DNA of 64,000 nucleotides, from contig JAPDQK010000007.1 in NCBI GenBank assembly GCA_034505955.1, positions 72,591 through 136,590 of the forward strand, given 5' to 3'. Position 1 is the first letter of the stretch. Each line of letters starts with the position of its first letter. The notes beneath the pieces are model-generated. The model made no database searches. It was not told the origin of the DNA and saw only the letters and a list, made by a program, of their open reading frames with translations. This stretch comes from Zhuqueibacter pondensis (GTDB taxonomy: Bacteria > Zhuqueibacterota > Zhuqueibacteria > Zhuqueibacterales > Zhuqueibacteraceae). Positions 46,629 to 55,345 of the stretch are shown piece by piece. The position numbers and the translations under genes were made by a program.

Positions 46629-47588
46629 TCATTGATAGCCGAACCGATGATTCAGCCATTGGGCCAGCAGTTTGAAAGTCAGCAAGCGTCTTCTGGAAAG
46701 TTCGGTTCGCCAGGTTTCATCCAGACGAATCACCAAGTCTTTTTGAAAGCGCCAGCGACTGCCGGAAATGTTGTGGTGAGGAACCTGGGCACCTTTCAAC
46801 ATACCTGGGCAATAATCGATTTGTAAAAAATCACACAGTCGTTGAATCGTTGCGACCGGAGCTGCTGCAAATTCCTCATATTTGATCTGGCAAGACCAGG
46901 TCGCGGGCAGCAATTTGCGGAGGCGAGATGACAAGGTATTCATCAAAATCCAGCGATAAGAGGCGCGCCAGGCATTGAGCGGCAGCATCCATTTGTCATC
47001 ACCTTGTGCGGACATTTTCATGCGCTTACTCGTGGAGTTCAAAAAAGCACGCCCGTCCCGGACGAGATGGATGATTTTGACGTTGAAATAACCGGACAAG
47101 CACAGGTAAAACAAACGCAAAGGATTTTTGGAGGAATCCAGTACGATCGGTTTTCCGGAGACATCACGCACCGCTTTAAAAAGCTGATAGCTGGCCCAGC
47201 TATACTGTTGAATACTTTCCTGCGACAGGAGCCGTAATCCGGTGTAAATCTGTAACGACGCAAACAGTTTCTGCAGAGGGTCGGATACCGGCGAGACAGC
47301 GACCTGAATCTGCTGCTGTCGCAAGTGTGTCATGACGGCTCGCCAAAATTCACAAGTATCAAAGGGAGCGCCGCAGGTACAAGTGAAATTATTCGCCTGC
47401 CAGCGGCCGTGATACCAAACTTCACCAATACTGATGATGGCCGGGTGCGAGCCCAGCACCAAATCCAAAAGTGTCGATCCGCTGCGACCACAACCGACAA
47501 TGTAGATGAGATCAATCTTTTCTTGTGGCGACACCACCGGCCGCGAAACAGGCGGGGCGGGCAGCCCAACGCGCCAATCCTTAAACAT
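46629..47588 (-). CDS. Sulfotransferase-family protein
   Basis: A 319-residue P-loop protein with IDLIYIVGCGRSGSTLLDLV followed by LGSHP (cofactor 5'-phosphosulfate loop) and IIHLVRDGRAFLNSTSKRM as the 3'-phosphate site. It lacks the RDPRD wording of the other cluster members and has a cysteine cluster (FTCTCGAPFDTCEFW) just after the first motif, as seen in a bacterial Sulfotransfer_3-like subgroup. The ATG at 47588 overlaps the stop of the upstream SDR gene by 8 nt. Expected to sulfate a sugar of the exopolysaccharide. Confidence 0.85.
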   Translation of the reverse strand: MFKDWRVGLPAPPVSRPVVSPQEKIDLIYIVGCGRSGSTLLDLVLGSHPAIISIGEVWYHGRWQANNFTCTCGAPFDTCEFWRAVMTHLRQQQIQVAVSPVSDPLQKLFASLQIYTGLRLLSQESIQQYSWASYQLFKAVRDVSGKPIVLDSSKNPLRLFYLCLSGYFNVKIIHLVRDGRAFLNSTSKRMKMSAQGDDKWMLPLNAWRASYRWILMNTLSSRLRKLLPATWSCQIKYEEFAAAPVATIQRLCDFLQIDYCPGMLKGAQVPHHNISGSRWRFQKDLVIRLDETWRTELSRRRLLTFKLLAQWLNHRFGYQ

Positions 47589-48510
47589 TCGAGTACGGAT
47601 TTTTGATGTCAATGACTTGATAAGCATTGATCAACTCGTCAATCCCCTGTTCCACCGAGATGGTGGTTTGAAAACCCGCGCGATTAATCTTTTGATAGGA
47701 AACCTGGTAGTTACGTTGATCTTCATCCTTGCCGACGTCGGCATAATGAAGATAAAAATCCACCCGTTCCCGGACGAGACTGGCAATGGCCTCTTTGCTA
47801 TAATTCATACTCTCGGAGCCGACGTTATACACGTTGTCGATCATGCGGTCAATATTCTCCAACGCAAACATGAAGCTGCGGGCCATGTCGATGACGTGAA
47901 TGAAGGTGCGCTTGAAGGTCTTCTCGTAAACGATGAGATTGCGCACTTTGACGGCCTGGTAAACAAAATCATTGATGAGCAAATCCAGGCGCATCCGGGG
48001 TGAAACGCCGAAAGCGGTCGCAAAACGGTAACAAATGACGTTGCCGCTCTGCAAGAGATGCTGCTCGGCCTTGGTCTTGGTGGTGCCGTAAATGGTGAGG
48101 GGGTTGAGGGGCGTCTCTTCCGTGCACAACTCACCAATCAGCGCGCCATAGTTGGAACCGGTGGAGGCAAAAATAATCGGCTGATGGCGGTCGCGATTTT
48201 TCTCCAGAATTCTTGTGCCAAAATAATTGACTTCATGCGCCAGCTGTTCATTCTTCTTGCATGCCGGATAACCGACAATCGCCGCCAGATGAATGATGGC
48301 ATCAATACTTTTCGTGGCACGCCGTACCGCGTGCTCATCAAGAATATCGCCTCTGAGGAATTCGAAGTGCGGGTGGCTGAAAAATGGCAGCAGACTCTGG
48401 CCGCCATACATCAAATTATCGAACACCCGGACGTGATGGCCGGAAGCCAGCAGCCGGGGAACGAGCACAGAGCCGACGTATCCTGCACCGCCGGTAACGA
48501 GCAATTTCAT
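47581..48510 (-). CDS. NAD-dependent epimerase/dehydratase (SDR)
   Basis: A 309-residue extended SDR. It starts MKLLVTGGAGYVGSVLVPRL with the Rossmann glycine motif, has LAAIVGYPACKKNEQ, FASTGSNYGAL and the catalytic YGTTKTKAE, and a C-terminal substrate domain (DVGKDEDQRNYQVSYQKINR). Sequences of this type are nucleotide-sugar epimerases or dehydratases with unassigned product. AGGAG 9 nt upstream supports the start at 48510. Role: making one activated sugar for the polymer. Confidence 0.9.
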   Translation of the reverse strand: MKLLVTGGAGYVGSVLVPRLLASGHHVRVFDNLMYGGQSLLPFFSHPHFEFLRGDILDEHAVRRATKSIDAIIHLAAIVGYPACKKNEQLAHEVNYFGTRILEKNRDRHQPIIFASTGSNYGALIGELCTEETPLNPLTIYGTTKTKAEQHLLQSGNVICYRFATAFGVSPRMRLDLLINDFVYQAVKVRNLIVYEKTFKRTFIHVIDMARSFMFALENIDRMIDNVYNVGSESMNYSKEAIASLVRERVDFYLHYADVGKDEDQRNYQVSYQKINRAGFQTTISVEQGIDELINAYQVIDIKNPYSNV

Positions 48511-48745
48511 GGTTGCGGTCTCCTGTGATGTGATGTGCGTCCGCCTGACGCAGTATCCGAATGGTACTCCATGTGCATTGTCCTGTCTTTGCTACCCGCC
48601 TCACACCAAGGCCACCCCACCCATGTCTGCCGATACTGGCAGATGCGTTATCTTCAAAATCGTTTGTGTCAAACCGCCATCCCAAAACTCCCTGTGCTTG
48701 CGTCTGTCCCCTGACCCGAATGAATGGCAACATTTCTCCAGGAAG

Positions 48746-49465
48746 TCATGGTCTGCCGGACATCACTTGCAACTGGGCCTGTTGCAGCAATTCGCTGTCT
48801 TCAGCAGTCAAATGATTCCGCCAATCGCCCGCCACACCACGACGGAAGAAGCTCTTGTTGTCTTCGTTGCCTCTCGTTCTGCCACCGGTCATGTTTTCAA
48901 ACCGGAAGGTTTGCAGCGCTTCCCTGACCATTTCGGGAGCAGGATGCAAACCGAGGGATTGCAAGCATCGCGCAAGATACCCTTCGCCTTCGGCGAGCAA
49001 ATTTTCATAATGCATGATCGCGCCAGCATGCTGCTGCCAGGCTCGCACGTGCCTTTTCCAATCGGCAATAAACCATTTTATTTGCCGTTTTCTGCCCAGC
49101 CAGCGCAGCACTTTATGCTTGATTTGATTTCTCAACGTCGGTGCCACATGCGCGATATAGTAGGAATAACTCACAAAAACATCGCGCGGGTCACGTTGAA
49201 TGTAAAGAACGATTCCATTAGCGAAGGGGACTTGCTGCGGCAGTTTGTGCGTCTTTTGCACGGCATAATAGGCCTCGGGTGATTCCCGGTCACGACGACC
49301 CCGCAACGCCCGGTCAACCCATTCCTGCTTCGGTCGCTTTCCCGGTGCATCGAAATCAAAAAACGGAAGGTTCAGCACATAAGAACAAAGATAACTGACC
49401 CAGGTATTGCCGCTTCTCGGATATCCGACCACCCATATGGAAGGTTTTTCCATAACAGCGTTCAT
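48746..49465 (-). CDS. Sulfotransferase (RDPRD type)
   Basis: A 239-residue P-loop sulfotransferase. WVVGYPRSGNTWVSYLCSYV is the 5'-phosphosulfate loop and IVLYIQRDPRDVFVSYSYY the 3'-phosphate site. The C-terminal SFFRRGVAGDWRNHLTAED is the R-K-G-x-x-G-D-W motif of the Sulfotransfer_1 family. Full set of cofactor motifs, so enzymatic activity is likely. ATG 49465 gives a normal N-terminus; the frame is open to 49534 but that would overlap the upstream gene. A stretch of 235 nt without a gene separates it from the next SDR gene. Confidence 0.92.
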   Translation of the reverse strand: MNAVMEKPSIWVVGYPRSGNTWVSYLCSYVLNLPFFDFDAPGKRPKQEWVDRALRGRRDRESPEAYYAVQKTHKLPQQVPFANGIVLYIQRDPRDVFVSYSYYIAHVAPTLRNQIKHKVLRWLGRKRQIKWFIADWKRHVRAWQQHAGAIMHYENLLAEGEGYLARCLQSLGLHPAPEMVREALQTFRFENMTGGRTRGNEDNKSFFRRGVAGDWRNHLTAEDSELLQQAQLQVMSGRP

Positions 49466-49493
49466 CGGTTGTCCGCCTTTGTCATTAAATTCG

Positions 49494-50066
49494 CTACTTT
49501 CTCTGCCGATACAGCGTTTGGTCCACAACGCCAATCATTTTATCGACATCGAGCTGGTTCGCCAAAAAGCTGCTGATCCTTGTTGCCTGCTCCCAAGGAT
49601 TTGCCAGGACCTCGCTATAGTGCACGTAAATAACCGCCATGTTCGGTTGTTGGGCCAACCAAGCTTCGATTTCCTCCAGATGCCTACTGAACAAATCTTT
49701 CAGTTTTTCGTCGTCAATGGTGTCGACTGGCTTGCCTTTTCTGATCAGCATTTGCCTCTGAGAAGCCAGGATTTCTTCCATCTTGCGACGCATAAAAATG
49801 ATTTTATAGTTGTAATCCGGCGGCAGATGTCTGAGTAATTCCGACACCATTTTGATGGCCTTGCCTTTTGTTTCCACCAACCAGGATTTGTCATGCGGAA
49901 TTTGCTTGACTTTTTCAAATTCATAATAGCCTTTGGGGTTATCCTCATCGGCAGCGCGAATATTGTCGGTTACGACCGGCATTCCGCCGGCTGCCAACAT
50001 TCTCATCATCATGGAGGTGCCGGAGCGTGGCAAGCCTGAAACAATAGTGACGATATCCTTTTCCAT
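49494..50066 (-). CDS. Small sulfotransferase-like P-loop protein
   Basis: A 190-residue protein with VTIVSGLPRSGTSMMMRMLA as the P-loop and IIFMRRKMEEILASQRQML in place of the 3'-phosphate site, where the canonical RDPRD wording is not kept. Short proteins of this kind are annotated as sulfotransferase family in many polysaccharide loci; activity is unproven. The ATG at 50066 fits relatives; a TTG at 50117 overlapping the kinase stop as TTGA is an alternative. It directly follows the tyrosine kinase gene, suggesting tight co-expression. Confidence 0.8.
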   Translation of the reverse strand: MEKDIVTIVSGLPRSGTSMMMRMLAAGGMPVVTDNIRAADEDNPKGYYEFEKVKQIPHDKSWLVETKGKAIKMVSELLRHLPPDYNYKIIFMRRKMEEILASQRQMLIRKGKPVDTIDDEKLKDLFSRHLEEIEAWLAQQPNMAVIYVHYSEVLANPWEQATRISSFLANQLDVDKMIGVVDQTLYRQRK

Positions 50067-50113
50067 TTGGTATGACAATCTGAATTCGTATCTGGCGGAA
50101 GAATCTTTCAGTT

Positions 50114-52453
50114 TCAATATGCCCGCGCACGTTTTTTAGTCTTGCGCTTTCTCTCGCCGTCTTTGCCGTAGTAATAGTAGTGATAGTAGTAGTAATAACT
50201 GCCATACATGCTTTCCACGCGCACGCCATTCAACAACGCACCGAGAACACGCGTTTTGACATTGGTCAACAGGGTGTGCGCCCGAAATGCAGCTTCGCGG
50301 TCGGTTTGTCCGGATTTGATGACAATGATGACGCCATCGAGCTGGGAGCTGAGCACGGCCGCATCAGTGACTGCGATAATCGGCGGACTATCAAAGAGAA
50401 TGATATCAAATTTCTGCTTCATTTCTTCGAGCGCATTGTGCATCGCGGTTGAGCCCAGTAATTCCGAAGGGTTCGGTGGCAGGGTGCCGCAAGGCATGAG
50501 ATAAAGATTTTCAATTTCCGTGTTCTGAACCGCCTCGTCAATGGTGGCGCGACCGACAAGCACATTGGAGAGTCCGACCCGGCGGTCAATATTGAAAATC
50601 GAATGCAAAACCGGGCGCCGCAAATCCGAATCGATCAGCAGAACTTTGCTGCCCATCTGCGCCACGGTAATGGCCAGATTGGCCACCGAAGTCGACTTGC
50701 CTTCTCCGGGACCCGGACTTGTTACTAACAGAGCTTTGAGCTCGCGATCAAGCTTGGTGTATTGAATGTTGGTGCGAAATGTGCGATACGCTTCGGAGAT
50801 CGGTGATTTCGGTGCGAAATGGGTAATGAGACGCGATACCAGCCTTCTGGTCTCCGGATTATCCAAGATGCCATTTTTGCCGTTCATTGCCGATGGTAAA
50901 ATTTTGATTCGCTTGATAGCCTCCTGCTCTTTGATCATGGGGATGGAGCCCAGTACCGGAATGCCGAGTTTTTCGACATCTTCGATCGTTCGGACCGAAT
51001 TATCCATGTACTCGAGTAAAAAGGTCAGCCCGATCCCGAGACCGAGGCCGACAATAAAACCGAGGAAAAGATTCAGTTTTTTGCGCGGACGGACCGGCTG
51101 TTTCGGCGGTCGCGCCGGGTCGATAATTCGCACCTGGCCGAGCTGTCCAACTTCGGTGATGCGGGATTCTTGATATTTCTCCTGCATCATCAGATAGATT
51201 TTTTCATCAGCCCGGGCCGCGCGCTCGAGCCGCGCCAGCTTCAGACTCTTTTCCGGCAGCGATTCCATCTGTTTGTCATAATCATGAACGATCCGCTTGA
51301 GCGCTTCGACCTTCGGTTGCAGCGCTTGCAGGTTGGCCTCAATCTCAATTTTACGCGCCACTAAATTTTCGCTGAGCGCCACCGGATCCAAAACTTCAAC
51401 GGCTGCCAGCTTGGCAATTTCTTCTTGAAGCTGTTTTTTCAGCAAATTGATCTGCTCCTCGTATTTACGCACCTGCGGATCGTCGTCGCGATAAACGCCT
51501 GCATTGATCAAGCTGGCAATATAGCTCGTGCGCTTGCCTTCAAGTTCGCCGATTTGTCTTTTCAGCCCCTCGAAGTACGGGGTCACCGAAATATTGTTGA
51601 GATCAAAATTCTTCTTGCTGCGGTCGAGCTGCTCATTGATGTATTTGAGACGCTCACGGTTGGAGTTGTATTCAGTAAGGGCGGCATTGTAAAGACCTTC
51701 AAATTCCGCGACATTCTTGATGAGCTCCTCCGTCTCATGCGGCAAGGCCACCACTTTTTCGTTTTCCTGGAAGTTTTTTAGTGCTTCTTCAGATTCCGTC
51801 AACTGATTCTGCACGATTCGGAGTTGCTCGTCGAGGAAGTTCTTGACTTGGCGTACCTCTTCCTGGCTTTCGAGCCGATTTTTTTCACTATAGGCGGTGG
51901 CGAGGGTGTTGGCAATGAAAGTGGCTTCTTCCGGTGAGGCACCGGTCACCCGAATCTCGATCATATCGGTGTCCCGGATCGGCGTAATTGCCAACTGCGA
52001 CTGAAAATCTTCGATAATATCTTCAATGGTATGTTGTTCCACCGTATCACTGCGCAATCCCACAAGATCGCGCACCCAATGACCCACGTCCGCCAGCAGT
52101 CCGACCGAACGATCCTCATGCGGGTTCAAGAGCACCAACTTATTAGCCAGCTCGGAGGCTTGCAGGCGTTTCACCACGGTCTCTGCGAGAGTCCGGCTTT
52201 TCAAAATCTCGACCTGATTGTTGATCATGGTCTCTTTTTTCATGAAACTGCCGATGTCGAAAATGGTTTGTTCCACTCCTTTATCTTCGATCATGAGTTT
52301 GGCAGTCGCCTCATATTCCGGCGTGGCGGTGAAAGTCACATAAACGGTTATTGCCATCACCAGCAGAAACGTCGTGGTAATAATCCAGCGGCCCCGGTAA
52401 AAAATGCGGAAATAATCCTTAAACGATACATGTCGCTCTTGCAACTCTTCCAT
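50114..52453 (-). CDS. Polysaccharide co-polymerase and tyrosine autokinase (Wzc-like)
   Basis: Controls chain length and export of exopolysaccharide. The 779 residues have a Wzz domain between two membrane spans (about 28-47 and 470-490), with a long coiled-coil periplasmic part. The BY-kinase domain follows: Walker A SPGPGEGKSTS (about 579-589), Walker A' LLIDSDLRRP and Walker B IILFDSPP. The C-terminus is a Tyr cluster (Y750, Y753-757, H758, Y759-762) followed by a lysine/arginine-rich tail ending in Tyr. Phosphorylation of this cluster regulates oligomerisation in known Wzc proteins. It follows the SLBB export gene by 102 nt. Confidence 0.96.
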   Translation of the reverse strand: MEELQERHVSFKDYFRIFYRGRWIITTTFLLVMAITVYVTFTATPEYEATAKLMIEDKGVEQTIFDIGSFMKKETMINNQVEILKSRTLAETVVKRLQASELANKLVLLNPHEDRSVGLLADVGHWVRDLVGLRSDTVEQHTIEDIIEDFQSQLAITPIRDTDMIEIRVTGASPEEATFIANTLATAYSEKNRLESQEEVRQVKNFLDEQLRIVQNQLTESEEALKNFQENEKVVALPHETEELIKNVAEFEGLYNAALTEYNSNRERLKYINEQLDRSKKNFDLNNISVTPYFEGLKRQIGELEGKRTSYIASLINAGVYRDDDPQVRKYEEQINLLKKQLQEEIAKLAAVEVLDPVALSENLVARKIEIEANLQALQPKVEALKRIVHDYDKQMESLPEKSLKLARLERAARADEKIYLMMQEKYQESRITEVGQLGQVRIIDPARPPKQPVRPRKKLNLFLGFIVGLGLGIGLTFLLEYMDNSVRTIEDVEKLGIPVLGSIPMIKEQEAIKRIKILPSAMNGKNGILDNPETRRLVSRLITHFAPKSPISEAYRTFRTNIQYTKLDRELKALLVTSPGPGEGKSTSVANLAITVAQMGSKVLLIDSDLRRPVLHSIFNIDRRVGLSNVLVGRATIDEAVQNTEIENLYLMPCGTLPPNPSELLGSTAMHNALEEMKQKFDIILFDSPPIIAVTDAAVLSSQLDGVIIVIKSGQTDREAAFRAHTLLTNVKTRVLGALLNGVRVESMYGSYYYYYHYYYYGKDGERKRKTKKRARAY

Positions 52454-52555
52454 GGATGCTCTCTCTAACGGTATGTTGAAAAATCCTGAATTAGCGAGTT
52501 ATCTGACCAGTGAGTTGTCGCCAAGACCATGCAGTCCAATATCCGAACCTAAGCC

Positions 52556-53161
52556 TTAGCGTTCGGCCATGGCTACCCAGAAATATATCTGTGCAAGAAC
52601 TGCAAATTTGGAGGCAAAATCGATTACTTTGCCGAGAAATTGCAGGGTATTGCCAGGCACAACAATCGTATCACCCGGCTGCAGTTCGGGGATCAGCGTT
52701 TGCCGGCCGGTTTCGAGATATTTTTTGATGTTGACCTCAATAACCTGCTGGGCCTGGGGCTGCATCACATTCAAATCCGTACTGCCGGCGCGGCTCGCCA
52801 ACATCATCTCGCGGTGGTTGGCGCCATCCTGGGTGTGTGAGCTGCTGACGCCAGAGCTCGTACTGCGAATGATTTTGACCTTTTTGATCTTGGCTTGTTC
52901 CAGTGGTCCGCCGGCAAACGAGATGAGAGAAATGAGATCCGTATCTTTGGGTACCATGTATTGACCGGGCTTGCGAACGAATCCCCAAATGTTGACTTTG
53001 ATCAACAGCTCATCCTGTTCGCCGAGGTAGTATTGCGCGCCGCGGTTGCGACCCGCATCTGGTTGCTCCTGTTCGTCTTGTGCGGAAGCGAAGGCAGGAA
53101 AGTAGAGGGATAAAACGATGAGCAGAAATAAACACACTGCTCCCTTGCCGAAATATCGCAT
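52556..53161 (-). CDS. SLBB-domain polysaccharide export protein (Wza-like, short)
   Basis: First gene of the cluster, 201 residues. An N-terminal signal peptide (about 8-28, ending FASAQ) precedes an SLBB domain: VNIWGFVRKPGQYMVPKDTD then LISLISFAGGPL (about 55-90). A second such region follows near ELQPGDTIVVPG. The usual Poly_export domain and lipobox are missing, so it is much shorter than Wza and may only form part of the export channel or act with another outer-membrane protein. A hydrophobic C-terminus (VLAQIYFWVAMAE) might insert in the membrane. Next to Wzc, as in other export systems. Confidence 0.85.
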   Translation of the reverse strand: MRYFGKGAVCLFLLIVLSLYFPAFASAQDEQEQPDAGRNRGAQYYLGEQDELLIKVNIWGFVRKPGQYMVPKDTDLISLISFAGGPLEQAKIKKVKIIRSTSSGVSSSHTQDGANHREMMLASRAGSTDLNVMQPQAQQVIEVNIKKYLETGRQTLIPELQPGDTIVVPGNTLQFLGKVIDFASKFAVLAQIYFWVAMAER

Positions 53162-53558
53162 AGCTTTTCACCCATAGGTTGAAGTTCATGATCGCCGTGC
53201 CGTCCATGGGCGAGGCGAAACCGGCGTCGATGGCCTGCGGCCGGAGGCGGTTCTGCGCCGTCGACAACCGGTCAATTGACATGGTTAGCTTGTAACCAAG
53301 ATACTATATAACGACAAGAGAGGTATAGTGTCGAAAATGTTTACGAAAATTTAACAACACGTTATTCAATCATTGTAGTTTGCCACATTTATTCACTCGC
53401 AGCCTGCGGCCGCAGGCTTGCGCTGTGGAATTATGAGCGCTGAAATTCGCCAATAGTTGACAAATCTTCCCAAGTTGAACTATTTACCGAACGCAATTGA
53501 AAGAAACAAGTCGTTAAAAAGCTCCATTCACCCAATTACTGTCCGGCTATTGCCTCGA
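53162..53558. other. Upstream region of the polysaccharide cluster
   Basis: A 397-nt region between the first cluster gene and the next minus-strand gene. The part near 53285-53400 is AT-rich and should hold the cluster promoter, but I cannot name a certain -35/-10 pair. It also holds a palindrome (53401-53418) and the GC-rich words GGCCTGCGGCCGGAGG (53228-53243). No gene is seen. Confidence 0.6.
53401..53418. repeat. Perfect 18-bp palindrome
   Basis: AGCCTGCGGCCGCAGGCT is its own reverse complement. It lies about 240 nt upstream of the first cluster gene and about 140 nt past the stop of the Mut7-C gene. Its wording matches the GCCTGCGGCC part of the dispersed repeat at 58743-58766, so it may be a repeat fragment or a protein-binding site. 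Confidence 0.7.
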
Positions 53559-54308
53559 TCAGGCATTTCCGGTCACCTCCTGCACAAACTTTTTCATCTT
53601 CTCATAATGAGAGCCCGGCCAGTAGATTTTATCGCAGACCGGGCAACGCACGAATTCGTCAAATTGCTCTCTCACCTTCGGCGGCAACTGATGAGTGATT
53701 TCATCTTTTGCAACTTCCTGGAGCGGGGTGTTGCAATCCAGGCATCTCGAGAAAGGTGCGACAGACTTGAAAAGATCAAACCGCTTCAGCACTTCGAGCA
53801 GTTGTTTCTTTGGAGAGGTTTCGCGAACATAGCAGCCATGAGTGACAAGCGCCCGTTTCAAGAGATTGCGATCTTTGGTAAGCAAAATGCGTTTTCCCAC
53901 GCTGGAAATCCTGGCAAGTTCCTCGTCAGTAAAATTGTTGCGGTAAATCGTGTCGAAGCCCAAAAGTCTCAAATGATGGGCGAGCTTGCCCAGGTGCACA
54001 TCAAGAATAAATTTGGGCTCACGCAAGGGGCGCGCTCGCAATTCGGTCACCGCGGAGATATCCAAAGATTCAAAAACCGGATAAACACTGACGCGGTCAT
54101 TGTCCTGAACAATGTAGGAGAAATCCACGGCCCTGCCGTTCACCAGGATCAAATCGACTTCCGTGTGCGGCACCCCAATGGCCTCGATCATATCCTTGAT
54201 GGAAGCCCGATCTTTGAAAAAATGAACGAATGTCGTCTTCTGTTTTTCCGGAGGCAGAAAATCGTTGAGCTCCTCGTAGAAACGAAAATGCGCTTGCATC
54301 ACGACCAA
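53559..54308 (-). CDS. Mut7-C RNase domain protein with N-terminal ubiquitin-like domain
   Basis: A 249-residue protein with an N-terminal beta-grasp (ubiquitin-like, ub-Mut7C) region (about 5-85) with VDLILVNGRAVDFSYIVQDN and DRVSVYPVFE. The Mut7-C PIN-like RNase domain (about 98-190) has FILDVHLGKLAHHLRLLGFD, ILLTKDRNLLKRA and conserved acids. A zinc-ribbon follows: CLDC near 188 and CPVC near 222. This domain order is known from bacteria and archaea; a role in RNA cleavage is proposed from the fold, not shown. It is 3 nt from the stop of nothing else on this strand but starts just 3 nt past the corA stop, so the two are likely co-transcribed. Confidence 0.92.
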   Translation of the reverse strand: MVVMQAHFRFYEELNDFLPPEKQKTTFVHFFKDRASIKDMIEAIGVPHTEVDLILVNGRAVDFSYIVQDNDRVSVYPVFESLDISAVTELRARPLREPKFILDVHLGKLAHHLRLLGFDTIYRNNFTDEELARISSVGKRILLTKDRNLLKRALVTHGCYVRETSPKKQLLEVLKRFDLFKSVAPFSRCLDCNTPLQEVAKDEITHQLPPKVREQFDEFVRCPVCDKIYWPGSHYEKMKKFVQEVTGNA

Positions 54309-54311
54309 GGC

Positions 54312-55277
54312 TTAGATGTATCGCTTGAACTTGAAATAAAAAAACATCCCGATCGCTACCAGCACCGAGACTATAATCGTCATATAAAATCCGAATGGAT
54401 GCTTGCTATAGGGAATGACTTCAAAATTCATTCCGAACAGGCCGGTGATGAAGGTAAGCGGCAGGAAAATGGTGGAGATCAGAGTCAGCGCGCGCATGAT
54501 TTCGTTGAGGCGGTTGGAGCTTGACGAGAGATAGGCATCCAACGCCATCATGATGGTGTCACGCTGGCCTTCTGCAATTTCTGCATACCGGGAAATCTCA
54601 TCGTAAACATCGCGAAAATAAGCCTTGAGCTCGGCGGGAATCAGGCGAAATTCACCCCGGCCCAGGCGATTGATGACATCCCGTTGCGGGCCGAGAATAC
54701 GCTTGAGATTGAGCGCTTCCTTCTTGAATTGAAAGATGCGATCAAGCACGCGCGGGTCCGGCTTTTTGATGATGATCTCTTCGATGTTGCTGATCCGTTT
54801 TTCAAACGCTTCCATCGCGGGGGCATAATTTTGCACGAGATTATCCAGAAGTTGATGCAGTAAAAAGGCTGGGCGGCGATCCAACGGAACCGCACCCTCT
54901 TTGAAGCGCAAGCGCCATTGGGTCATCGTGCGCAAGGGCTGATAGTGAAAAGTCAGAAGAAATTGCGGGGTCAGGAAAATGTCCAATTCGGTGGTGCGGA
55001 AAGTACTGTCGCTTTTGCTGTAATCGACGCCGTGAACGATGATATAAAGATAATCGCCATAATCATCGATTTTGGGATCCTGATGTGTGGCGATACAATC
55101 TTCAATGGCAAGTGGGTGAAAATTGAAAATTTCCCACAAAGTTTCTTCCTCGCTTTCGGTCGGATCTTCAAGATCGAGCCAATACAGCGTGCCCTCTTGG
55201 AAAGCTTGACGAAGCGTGGCGATTTCATTCCCAAGCGCCACTTTTCCGTCGGAGGTGTGATAATAACAGTGAAGCAT
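54312..55277 (-). CDS. corA: Magnesium/cobalt transporter CorA
   Basis: Pentameric Mg2+ channel of the inner membrane. The 321 residues have a large cytosolic domain, then two C-terminal spans with the selectivity motif GMN (282-284) in TGLFGMNFEVIP. The acidic EDCIATHQDPKIDDYGDYLY region is typical. Length is normal. It ends 3 nt before the Mut7-C gene start. Confidence 0.95.
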   Translation of the reverse strand: MLHCYYHTSDGKVALGNEIATLRQAFQEGTLYWLDLEDPTESEEETLWEIFNFHPLAIEDCIATHQDPKIDDYGDYLYIIVHGVDYSKSDSTFRTTELDIFLTPQFLLTFHYQPLRTMTQWRLRFKEGAVPLDRRPAFLLHQLLDNLVQNYAPAMEAFEKRISNIEEIIIKKPDPRVLDRIFQFKKEALNLKRILGPQRDVINRLGRGEFRLIPAELKAYFRDVYDEISRYAEIAEGQRDTIMMALDAYLSSSSNRLNEIMRALTLISTIFLPLTFITGLFGMNFEVIPYSKHPFGFYMTIIVSVLVAIGMFFYFKFKRYI

Positions 55278-55345
55278 GTCCGATCATTCAAGGTAAAACC
55301 GGCCATCCCCGTCGGCCAACCGACGGCTGCGGGCATGGCCTGTCA

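Noticed and set aside
50160..50215. Low-complexity gta/gtag run as a microsatellite
   Set aside because: It is the coding sequence of the Tyr cluster in the Wzc-like kinase.
53457..54524. 355-codon plus-strand frame
   Set aside because: Antisense to the Mut7-C gene and the end of corA, both of which have clear domain motifs.
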